Below are positions 28,576 to 35,929 of a DNA stretch of 35,929 bases, piece by piece (position 1 is the first letter of the stretch; the number at the start of each line of letters is the position of its first letter). Made by a program: the position numbers and the translations under genes. Location of the stretch: NCBI RefSeq assembly GCF_000236865.1, contig NZ_HE611016.1:467716-503644 (forward strand), in the 5' to 3' direction. The notes under the pieces are model-generated. The model made no database searches, was not told where the DNA came from, and was given only the letters and a program-made list of their open reading frames with translations. The stretch is from Senegalimassilia anaerobia JC110. Its GTDB lineage: Bacteria > Actinomycetota > Coriobacteriia > Coriobacteriales > Eggerthellaceae.

Positions 28576-30414
28576 TTATGCGATAGAAGAAGCAAGCATG
28601 GCCTGCTCCTCGGCGCCAAGCCCCAAACGACCGCCGACAAACAGCAACCGAGAAACGGAACTTGCATGAGAAGCGAGATAGTCAAGACATGCCGCCTCAC
28701 TATCAAGGTTGGTTTTATCCATCATCATTAGCGCGGAATGATTCGCACCACCACAGCACCCAACAGTTAATAGCTCAGGCCACTGATCGAAATCGCGAGA
28801 GGCAATCATCAACTCCATTCCAGAACCCGATCGCCCGATAGAAGACATGAAGTCGAAGACCATCTTAAAGACCTCGAAGCAAGTATCTCCCTCACCAGCA
28901 GCAATTAGATTGGTACGCAAGCCCGCTGAATCGAATTCGTCCTGGAATTTCGATGCTCCGGGTCCAACAAGCGCAATGCGATTAATATTCGCTGATGTTA
29001 ATGAAGCAATGATGGCAGAGCAATCTTCCTGCCATGGATTCAGCACGAAAACAGGAGCATGCTTGGCATACGTCATCGGCGAAAGCAAAAGCGATTGGGA
29101 ATTGTCGGTGAAATCGACCACATATGCTTCGTCGCCCCATAAGCTATAATCCCTACCATAGTCGAATGCTTGTTGAGATAGGTCAGTCGCCGTAACGCCC
29201 TCGCCGAACGAAATAACTGTTGGCTTCCATGAATAAGATTCCAGCTGGTCGATAACCTTATCTTCCGGGCCATCGGACCTGAAAACGAAAATCTTATCGG
29301 GATGAAGCTCAAGCAATGCATGCTCTGCCGATTCGGATAACTTTTCATTTCCCCCGCATGCGACAATTGGGGCCCCTAGGGCACCAGCAAACCCACTTGC
29401 AACAACAGCATTTGCATGCGTCGAATCACCAACCAAACATACAGAGGAAGCCTCACGGCCCTTCCAGGACTGCAGCATCATTCGATTATTTCTGCTCCCA
29501 GAATTCTCGCCTTCGACAACCGAATAGCGACTCTTCAGCTCGTCATCGTCTTTAGCTAATGCAGTTTTAAGAGCATCGAACACACACTCTTCCGATTCTT
29601 TGCTGCCGGTGCGTCCTCCCAAGCCCCCATAAATTCGAGCAACGTATCCGGCATCGCCCATCAACCGCGTATGGCCCTTTTCGATCCAGATAGCTTTGTT
29701 GCACAAACGGGCAATCTGATCATTGCTATGCGAGACGATCAGAACGGTAACCCCGTGCTCTTCAATAAGTTGCGTGATACGGTTTTCGCACTTTCGTTGG
29801 AACATAAAGTCGCCAACGGAGAGGACTTCGTCCACTACGAGGATTTCAGGGACGATAACCGTAGCGATGGCAAACGCGATGCGCGACACCATGCCTGAGG
29901 AGTAGTTCTTAAGCGGCATATCCAGGAATTTTTCCACCTCTGCAAATTCGACGATCTCATCGAAATGCTCGTTGATGAAGTCCTTTGAATAGCCCAATAA
30001 CGCACCGTTAAGGTAAATGTTCTCGCGCGCCGACAGGTCCATGTCGAAACCAGCACCAAGCTCGATCAGCGGGGCGATATTGCCATTGACCGTGCATTTT
30101 CCTTTGGAGGGCTCAAGCACTCCCGCAATTATCTTCAGAATAGTCGACTTGCCTGAGCCGTTGGTTCCCATGATGCCGAAAACGTCGCCCTTTCGCACTT
30201 TGAAAGAAACGTCGTCCAGCGCTTTGAATTCCTCAAAGAACAGCTTGCCACGCGCAATGGCAATCGCATACTCCTTCAGATTATTCAACTGCTCGCTTGC
30301 CATATTAAACGACATGGAGACATGCTCCACATCGATCATAACCGGGCGATTATCCTCTTCCTCAGCCGGCAGCTGATCGGAAGAAAGAACGCTCGTGTTC
30401 ACATTTTCCGGCAT
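28576..30414 (-). CDS. Wzt-like polysaccharide ABC transporter ATPase with C-terminal three-repeat CWB2-like module
   Basis: A 612-residue protein. Residues of about 25-265 are the ATPase of the Wzt/TagH/RfbE type: Walker A GTNGSGKST at 83-91, signature YSSGM at 171-175, Walker B ILVVDEV at 191-197, H-loop His229. Residues of about 318-612 are three repeats like the cell-wall-binding repeat 2 (CWB2) of clostridial surface proteins: ANAVVASGFAGALGAPIV, SLLLSPMTYAKHAPVFVL and the third around GANHSALMMMDKT, each ending in a (K/N/S)xI-F/AL/LFVGG-type strand. No membrane helix separates the halves, so the module should be cytoplasmic. It sits where Wzt proteins carry their glycan-recognition domain. 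The ATG at 30414 has AGGAG 9 bases upstream (an in-frame GTG at 30420 is too close to it). The Wzm stop lies just before. Confidence 0.92.
   Translation of the reverse strand: MPENVNTSVLSSDQLPAEEEDNRPVMIDVEHVSMSFNMASEQLNNLKEYAIAIARGKLFFEEFKALDDVSFKVRKGDVFGIMGTNGSGKSTILKIIAGVLEPSKGKCTVNGNIAPLIELGAGFDMDLSARENIYLNGALLGYSKDFINEHFDEIVEFAEVEKFLDMPLKNYSSGMVSRIAFAIATVIVPEILVVDEVLSVGDFMFQRKCENRITQLIEEHGVTVLIVSHSNDQIARLCNKAIWIEKGHTRLMGDAGYVARIYGGLGGRTGSKESEECVFDALKTALAKDDDELKSRYSVVEGENSGSRNNRMMLQSWKGREASSVCLVGDSTHANAVVASGFAGALGAPIVACGGNEKLSESAEHALLELHPDKIFVFRSDGPEDKVIDQLESYSWKPTVISFGEGVTATDLSQQAFDYGRDYSLWGDEAYVVDFTDNSQSLLLSPMTYAKHAPVFVLNPWQEDCSAIIASLTSANINRIALVGPGASKFQDEFDSAGLRTNLIAAGEGDTCFEVFKMVFDFMSSIGRSGSGMELMIASRDFDQWPELLTVGCCGGANHSALMMMDKTNLDSEAACLDYLASHASSVSRLLFVGGRLGLGAEEQAMLASSIA
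28579..29463 (-). other. Three-repeat CWB2-like region within the ABC ATPase
   Basis: This is the region coding for the C-terminal half of the ATPase. Three Rossmann-like segments of about 100 residues share an Ala/Ser-rich helix followed by a P-I/V-strand and a later hydrophobic strand with Gly-Gly or Gly-Pro, as in CWB2. Three repeats is the number that forms a complete CWB2 module in clostridial proteins. Confidence 0.7.
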
Positions 30415-30426
30415 AGCCACCCACTC

Positions 30427-31203
30427 CTAAACGTAAAGAATGAACTTCTTTTCTTGCTTCTTGAAAACTGCAAAACCCACTATAAGGGCACCGACACCGC
30501 AAAAAAGGCAAATGGCAATCTGCTCAAGAGTTGGCGCTGAGCCGTACAGTGCAATCTCACGGAAGAACGACACATAGTAGTACATAGGGTTTGCATTCAT
30601 AATCGGAACGGCCCATTCCGGCAAAATCTCAACGGGGTAAAACAGCGGCGTAGCGTAAGTCCAAGCGGTTAGCAGCACGCTCCATAGGTGCATAACATCG
30701 CGGAAGAAGACCGACAAGGCAGCCAGCAAAAGACCAACTCCAAGACTAAATAGGAAAATCGTCAGCAAAAGGAAGGGAAGCCAAAGGATGTTAACGGTTG
30801 GCACGACCTTGAAGAACAGCATAACCGCTACAACAGCGATAAGCGACACCATGAAGTTCACCAGCGCAAACGACACCTTTTCCAGAGGAAACAATGCTTT
30901 GTTAATGCGAATCTTCTTGATAAGCGGAGCCGAATCGATAATCGAGCTCATCGCGGAAGAGGTAGCATCGGACATGAACGTGAACAACGTCTGACCCAAG
31001 ATCAAATACAACGGGAAGTTCTCGATGTTAAAGCGGAACACCGTAGAGAACACAGCCGTCAGGACGATCATCATAAGAAGAGGGTTAAGGACCGACCAAA
31101 GAACGCCGAGCATACTACGGCGATACTTTAACTTGAAGTCTTTCGACACAAGCGAACGCAGGATAAACCAATCGCGTTTAACTTGCTTCGTGCACAAAGC
31201 CAT
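30427..31203 (-). CDS. Wzm-like polysaccharide ABC transporter permease
   Basis: A 258-residue ABC-2 type permease with six hydrophobic helices. LVSKDFKLKYRRSMLGVLWSVLNPLLMMIV is the classical amphipathic entry plus first helix of TagG/Wzm proteins. Near the end AVPIMNANPMYYYVSFFR is also typical. It pairs with the ATPase 12 bases downstream to export a complete lipid-linked polymer. The frame extends to 31428, but I prefer the ATG at 31203: AAGGTGG lies 8 bases upstream, the length becomes normal for the family, and the longer form would overlap the divergent GT2 start at 31413. The first gene of the minus-strand export operon, with promoter space in 31204-31412. Confidence 0.88.
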   Translation of the reverse strand: MALCTKQVKRDWFILRSLVSKDFKLKYRRSMLGVLWSVLNPLLMMIVLTAVFSTVFRFNIENFPLYLILGQTLFTFMSDATSSAMSSIIDSAPLIKKIRINKALFPLEKVSFALVNFMVSLIAVVAVMLFFKVVPTVNILWLPFLLLTIFLFSLGVGLLLAALSVFFRDVMHLWSVLLTAWTYATPLFYPVEILPEWAVPIMNANPMYYYVSFFREIALYGSAPTLEQIAICLFCGVGALIVGFAVFKKQEKKFILYV

Positions 31204-31412
31204 GGACGTAGCCACCTTAATCGCGTACTGAACTAACCCTTCGAGAAGGGAATCGGCGTTGACGCCATTCCTGTATACAGTATCAGAACTGCGAGGCCGT
31301 GATGCATTCCCCTTGAAATACGCATTAGACACGATCGCCTGATAGCATGCGTAGGCATGAGCATATGCAGCATCTAGTATCATAAGCACTGCATCAACCG
31401 ACTGGAGGACCC

Positions 31413-32534
31413 ATGCCCAAAGCATCAATCATCATCCCTTGCTACAATGCAGAGCGCTACCTTGCGGCTACCGTTCAAAGCGCGCTTGCGCAAACCATGG
31501 GCGACATCGAGGTCATCTGCGTTGACAACAACTCTACCGACGGCACTCCCGAAATCCTCAAGGAGCTCGCCCGCCAAGACCATCGCATCGTTCTCGCAAA
31601 GGAATCCGAGCCAGGCGAAGGCCCGACGCGCGACCACGGGCGAGCCCTCGCAAGCGGCGAATGGCTCTACTTCCTGGACTCCGACGATATCATGGAGCCC
31701 ACGTTGCTCGAGCACGCCATGCACCAAGGCGAGCAGGACGATTCCGACATCGTGATATTCCGCACCACGTACCTCGATGGCAAGACCGGCGAGCGCCGCC
31801 CTTGCCCCGAATGCTTCGATACCTCATGGATCCGCAACTGGGCCGATGCCAGCAGGCGCGTCTTCTCCCCCGCTGACAACCCTGAGCGCATTTTCAACTC
31901 GTTTCAAAACTGGGTGCACAACAAACTGTTCCGCGCATCGTTCGTCCGCGAGCACAATCTGGTTTTTCAGCACGTCAAGCGCATGGCGGACATCCTGTTC
32001 ACCTGCCGCGCGCTTTCGGAGACCAAACGGATCTCGCTGCTCGACGAGTCGCTGCACTTCTACCGCTGCAACAACCAGAACAGCGCGCTCTACACCGCCG
32101 ATGCAAGCCCCCTGGACTTCTACCAGGCATTTCTGGCGCTGCGTGCATCGCTGGAGGACAACGGGACCTGGCAGCTCTATCATGACTCATTCGTGAACTG
32201 GGCCGAGGAAGCCGTAGCCATGAACGTCTACCGCGCCAAATCGTTCGAATCGTTCGCGGCAATCGTCGACGCGATGAAGAGCAAAGGGCTCGCACGTCTG
32301 GACATCACGAATTTCCCTATCGAAAAAGCATTCGTCCCAATCAGACACGAATGCTGCATGCGCATAGCCGAAAAGGACCTCGCGGAAATCGCCTTCCATT
32401 ATTTCGTCCTTGAACGCAGGCATATGAACGACCTGGAAACGCAACTCTCGGAAATCCGCACCTCCACCACATTCAAGGTTGGCGAAAAGCTGGTCTCCCC
32501 GTTCGCAAAAGTCAAAGATCGGTTGGGGAAATAG
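31413..32534 (+). CDS. Glycosyltransferase family 2
   Basis: A 373-residue GT-A enzyme: ASIIIPCYNAERYLAATVQS at residues 4-23, VDNNSTDGTPEIL, and the metal site FLDSDDIMEP near residue 90. The C-terminal half is helical and ends in a segment with FKVGEKLVSPFAKVKDRL, which looks like a membrane-associating amphipathic helix. GGAGG sits 6 bases before the ATG. It is divergent from the ABC permease and convergent with the second tandem-GT2 gene. Donor and acceptor are unknown. Confidence 0.9.
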   Translation: MPKASIIIPCYNAERYLAATVQSALAQTMGDIEVICVDNNSTDGTPEILKELARQDHRIVLAKESEPGEGPTRDHGRALASGEWLYFLDSDDIMEPTLLEHAMHQGEQDDSDIVIFRTTYLDGKTGERRPCPECFDTSWIRNWADASRRVFSPADNPERIFNSFQNWVHNKLFRASFVREHNLVFQHVKRMADILFTCRALSETKRISLLDESLHFYRCNNQNSALYTADASPLDFYQAFLALRASLEDNGTWQLYHDSFVNWAEEAVAMNVYRAKSFESFAAIVDAMKSKGLARLDITNFPIEKAFVPIRHECCMRIAEKDLAEIAFHYFVLERRHMNDLETQLSEIRTSTTFKVGEKLVSPFAKVKDRLGK

Positions 32535-32688
32535 GACGCATGGACCGGCCCCGCAACCCGCGAAACCGGCCCGAACCTCGCCCCGCCCGGAGAGCGAGCA
32601 ACCCGGCGGCGTCGCACTGGCGCATCATCACGGCACAAAAACACTGTCGCAACCGTGCGAACGGACCCCGTTTCCCGGTCGTGCGGCC

Positions 32689-35148
32689 TTATCCCCGCCA
32701 ATCCCCCAACTCCCACCAGTCGCTGAGCTGGTTGAGGTTTGGATTCACCGCGGGATCGTTGCTAGCGAAAAACGCCGGGTGCTTGGCGATGATGCGGCTT
32801 TTCTCTTGCAGCAACCTTGCCGCCAGGCGCGCGTCGGTCGACTCGCGGCCGCGCGAGGAAAACTCGCGATGGCGCAAAACGGCGCGCGGTTCGTACACCA
32901 CCACTCTGCCCGCCTCCCCGACGCGCAGGCAAAAGTCACCATCATTGAAGCCCACCGCAAGCTGCTCGTCGTAGCCTCCCAGCTCGTCGAACAGCTTGCG
33001 GGAAACCATCTGGCACGCACCGGTGACCATGGAGTATTCCTGCGGCATGCCGGCGGAATACGCATACCCGAGCGCGTCACCGGGCAGGTCTCGATTCACG
33101 TGCGCAAAATCGCCATTCCCGTTCGCGATCATGCCGGCATGCTGGATCAGACCATCCCCAAACAGCAGTTTTGCGCCCACAACGCCAACCTCGGGACGCA
33201 TCAGATCGCCGAGCATACGCTCGATCCAGGCAGGTTCGATCACCTCGGTGTCGTTGTTCAGCAGCACAAGGAAATCGCCCTTGGAGCAGGCCGCGCCAAA
33301 ATTAACGATGCTCGAATAGTTAAACCCGTTTTCGCAAGGAGCACCCTCGACAAGGAGGTCAGGACTCCAGGTTTCAACGCGAACGCACGCGTCGGCGGCT
33401 AAACGCTCGTACAGTGCGAACGTCTCCGCCTCGCTGCTATTGTTCTCGACGACGATCACTTCCAGGTTTTCATGCGTCGAACGATCCAGAATCGACCTTA
33501 CGCACCTCTCGAGCAAGTCAGCATGGTCTTTACTCGGGATAACGACGCTCACCAGCGGCTTCTCGTCGGGTAGCGCAAACCTCGCATCATATGTGTACGG
33601 CAATTCCCCATCGCCCACAACTGCCCGCAAACCCCTTCTTTCCAAATGCCGCTCAAGCGCCAGCTTGCCCGCCGTATGCGCATAGGGCTTCTGGTCGCCT
33701 CCTCCAGCGGTCGAACCCTCATGCTCACGCCAATGGTACAAAACCCTCGGTTCGTGATGGATACGACGGGCAACCTCGAAGCACCTCAACGTCAAATCAT
33801 AATCCTGCGCGCCCGCGACATCCGGCTGCGACCGCTCGGTGCGCTCAAGGACGTATCGGCTGACCATCAGGAAATGAGTCACGTAGTTATAGGCGTACAG
33901 TTTAGTGAGATTCGGGTAGGTTTTAAAAGCGGGATTGCGCAGCTCGCCTTCATATAGGCGATCCTCATCGGAATAGAATAGATCGATATCGGGGTTATCG
34001 GACAATGCGGCAACATAGCGGAATAACGCGTCAGGCTCGAGCACGTCATCATGATCGAGAAACGCCACGTAGTCGCCTTCGGCCAGCTCGATGCCCTTGT
34101 TCGTGTTGGTGGCGATATCGCGGTTCGCAATCGCCTGCATAACGATGCGAGCGTCATCCAACGAAGCCAAATAATGCTCGACCTCCTCGTTTTCCCCACT
34201 GGCGTTCATCAGCACAAGCTGCCAATTATCGTAGGATTGCGCCTTGACCGATTCCACGCAATCCCGCAAAAAGTTAAGCGGCGGGTTGAACACGGTCACA
34301 ACAATGCTGATCAGCGGATGCAGCAACGCGCCAAGCGTGGAGCGTTGCAGGGAAAGCTCGGCGCTCGTCGCGCGATGCGCCGCCGACCACAGACGATAGT
34401 CTTTCGACGCGCACGCCCCCGAGGCAAGCCAGGTGCTATAGCCCCGCGCGGCCTGCACATCGCTGGGATACCCGCAGGCAAAAGCACCTGCTTCCGGCGC
34501 GCCCTGCGGCGCAAACGTCACGCAAGCATGCTCGATGGAAGCATCCAGCGGCACTGAAACACTCACGATCCGCTCCAAAGCGCCATTGGCGGCGGAGACA
34601 GGCACAACGTGATCTTCCATGATCACAGGAACGCAATCCACAGCCTGCATCTGCCCATCCACCACCTGCACGGCAATGGCATCGCGCGCATCGCATCGCG
34701 GGAAACAGCACGCGAACCGCCACACGTTCTTGCCTTCGAATGGGTACACGCCAGTCAACCTTGCGAACGGCTCACCGGGAACTTGACGGTCGTCAAGGCT
34801 TCTCATCAGCTCCGCAAGCTCAGGGTTCGAACGAGAGAACAACTTCGATTGGATGGCGGAAAGCCGCGGATTATACGCCGCACGACAACTCACGCTGGCA
34901 CTGTCGTCCGATGCAGACGAGGAAAGCTCCACCGTCACGGACATCGCAAGCATAGGGACGGAAACGACGGCTATCCGCGTATCTGCAGGGCAAAACGCGC
35001 CTGGGGCGAACACGCGAAGCTCTCGCGGAACGTCGGACCCGCCCTTCGCGAAGGCGCGCGCGACCAGTTTCCCCTCAAAGGCTACGCAAAACGCGAAATG
35101 CGCCTTGCCATACCCACGGCACAAGCCTAAAAACGAGATTCGCTTCAT
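32689..35148 (-). CDS. Large tandem glycosyltransferase, paralogue of the 803-residue protein
   Basis: An 819-residue protein with the same order as the protein of 26123-28534: an N-terminal beta-rich domain of about 270 residues (ISFLGLCRGYGKAHFAF, matching ISFGKICRGDGIAYIE), then a GT2 domain with LISIVVTVFNPPLNFLRDCV and DHDDVLEP, then a second GT2 domain with VSVVIPSKDHADLLERC, VENNSSEA and LNNDTEV. Both catalytic-type motifs are intact. The GT parts are much more alike than the N-terminal parts. GGGGAG precedes the ATG. It is more G+C rich than its paralogue, so the two may have separate histories or have diverged in composition. It probably adds a related repeat of the exported glycan. 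Confidence 0.85.
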   Translation of the reverse strand: MKRISFLGLCRGYGKAHFAFCVAFEGKLVARAFAKGGSDVPRELRVFAPGAFCPADTRIAVVSVPMLAMSVTVELSSSASDDSASVSCRAAYNPRLSAIQSKLFSRSNPELAELMRSLDDRQVPGEPFARLTGVYPFEGKNVWRFACCFPRCDARDAIAVQVVDGQMQAVDCVPVIMEDHVVPVSAANGALERIVSVSVPLDASIEHACVTFAPQGAPEAGAFACGYPSDVQAARGYSTWLASGACASKDYRLWSAAHRATSAELSLQRSTLGALLHPLISIVVTVFNPPLNFLRDCVESVKAQSYDNWQLVLMNASGENEEVEHYLASLDDARIVMQAIANRDIATNTNKGIELAEGDYVAFLDHDDVLEPDALFRYVAALSDNPDIDLFYSDEDRLYEGELRNPAFKTYPNLTKLYAYNYVTHFLMVSRYVLERTERSQPDVAGAQDYDLTLRCFEVARRIHHEPRVLYHWREHEGSTAGGGDQKPYAHTAGKLALERHLERRGLRAVVGDGELPYTYDARFALPDEKPLVSVVIPSKDHADLLERCVRSILDRSTHENLEVIVVENNSSEAETFALYERLAADACVRVETWSPDLLVEGAPCENGFNYSSIVNFGAACSKGDFLVLLNNDTEVIEPAWIERMLGDLMRPEVGVVGAKLLFGDGLIQHAGMIANGNGDFAHVNRDLPGDALGYAYSAGMPQEYSMVTGACQMVSRKLFDELGGYDEQLAVGFNDGDFCLRVGEAGRVVVYEPRAVLRHREFSSRGRESTDARLAARLLQEKSRIIAKHPAFFASNDPAVNPNLNQLSDWWELGDWRG

Positions 35149-35255
35149 ATACTCCCCAATGCGTGATTTCGATTATTGCCCTAGTATAAAAGCAAGAACT
35201 GGAAGCGCGGCGCGCGCACCGGGAAAGCCCACACCAAAGCAAGGATGAAAGACGC

Positions 35256-35929
35256 ATGATCTCGATAAGCTCCATTCGGAAACGCATGAGGCCGCTCGCC
35301 TGGGCAATGCTGTTTCTCTACTCGGCGGTTTTGTCGCTGTCGGTCATCGCATCGAACCATATCGTTATCGCCGGCGGGGAATACAGCACCTGGGAAGTCA
35401 ACCGAATCAGCCCATACGGATACGGCGACCTAGCCCTGTTCGCATTCGCATTCATCCTGTGCTTCACTATCGGTATGCTGGTGCTAGCCTCGCTGTTCCC
35501 GACACCGGAAGCCTGCGAAGGCAAAAGTCCCTCACTTGAAGTCGCACGGCTCAACCGAAAGCCGATCCTGCTTATGAGCGTCGTTCTGTTCGCCCTCTAT
35601 CTGCCTTATCTTCTGGCATATTGGCCGGGCCTGATATTCGGCGATTCCGTCTCGTCGCTGTCGCAATCCTTGGGTTTTTCCGACTACAGCAATCACCATC
35701 CGTTGGCCTTCACCCTATGCGTGAAGGCGTGCTTGTTCGTAGCGCACATGCTGGGCTTGTCGAATTCCGCAGGTTGCGCGCTGTTTACCATCATCCAAAT
35801 GGTGGCGCTTTCGCTGTGCTTCGCGACGACCGTCCAATGGGTGATGCAGCGGACGGGATGCCACCGCATATGGCGTTTCGTCCTGCTGGCGTTTTTCGGC
35901 ATACCCCCCCTATTTCGCAACTTACACCA
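35256..35929 (+). CDS. DUF6020-like polytopic membrane protein, 3' partial
   Basis: The frame runs from the ATG at 35256 (AAGGATG upstream) to the window end, at least 224 codons. It has an N-terminal membrane helix, further helices near residues 65, 110, 155, 170 and 205, and YWPGLIFGDSVSSLSQSLGF with a following NHHP, which fits the first-loop pattern (PG...DS..Q ... HP) I remember for DUF6020 proteins, a GT-C-like family. It is divergent from the second tandem-GT2 gene. After a run of seven C at 35894-35900 the reading frame gives PLFRNLH; one C less would give PPYFATYT, which looks more like the family. Confidence 0.7.
   Translation, partial: MISISSIRKRMRPLAWAMLFLYSAVLSLSVIASNHIVIAGGEYSTWEVNRISPYGYGDLALFAFAFILCFTIGMLVLASLFPTPEACEGKSPSLEVARLNRKPILLMSVVLFALYLPYLLAYWPGLIFGDSVSSLSQSLGFSDYSNHHPLAFTLCVKACLFVAHMLGLSNSAGCALFTIIQMVALSLCFATTVQWVMQRTGCHRIWRFVLLAFFGIPPLFRNLH

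Noticed and set aside
31204-31428. 75-residue N-terminal extension of the Wzm permease
   Set aside because: It overlaps the divergent GT2 start, has no good ribosome site, and exceeds the usual family length; the ATG at 31203 has one at good spacing.
32535-32688. Possible terminator or small gene between the convergent GT2 genes
   Set aside because: I looked for inverted repeats and found only a short direct repeat (ACCGGCCC); no stem of useful length and no supported small ORF.
32479-33402. 307-codon plus-strand frame opposite the end of the second tandem-GT2 gene
   Set aside because: It overlaps the certain GT2 gene at 31413 and the antisense GT; its translation is the reverse shadow of a conserved GT2 domain.

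Overview
The window reads as a surface-polysaccharide and choline-decoration locus of a Gram-positive gut or oral actinobacterium, most likely class Coriobacteriia. The evidence for that placement is the choline/cell-wall-binding repeats of the WYYL...GAM.TGW type, a fused RmlC-RmlD protein, LicC-LicA/LicB/LicD proteins and DUF6541-type membrane proteins. It rests on remembered family distribution, not on a search. No rRNA, tRNA, CRISPR array, integrase or transposase was seen.

Left part (1-11650): a phosphocholine module. A fused regulator-cytidylyltransferase-choline kinase, a LicB-like choline transporter and a small unknown protein form one operon (5671-8857). It is surrounded by three large exported repeat proteins that would bind the choline it supplies: a serine hydrolase (1-1566, 5' end cut), a leucine-rich/Ig-like adhesin-like protein (1647-5384, minus) and an 854-residue protein whose non-repeat half resembles a GT80 sialyltransferase (8975-11539).

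Middle part (11727-24510): glycan assembly. It holds a DUF6541 membrane protein, GT2 glycosyltransferases, a Wzx-type flippase, a LicD-type phosphocholine transferase, the dTDP-rhamnose genes rmlA, rmlB and fused rmlCD, and a three-gene operon of a DPM1-like GT2, a DUF2304 protein and a GT4 enzyme. The rmlB-rmlCD block and the middle of rmlA are much richer in G+C than everything around them.

Right part (24519-35929): a minus-strand export operon (Wzm permease, Wzt ATPase, an 803-residue tandem-GT2 protein, a DUF2142 membrane protein), then a GT2, a second tandem-GT2 protein (819 residues) and the start of a DUF6020-like membrane protein cut by the window end.

Proposed logic (inference): rhamnose-containing glycans are built by the GTs and exported by the flippase and/or the ABC transporter. 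LicD and the choline operon add phosphocholine, and the repeat proteins dock onto it. The two most unusual items are the ABC ATPase whose C-terminal half is a three-repeat CWB2-like module, and the secreted choline-binding protein with GT80-like motifs.
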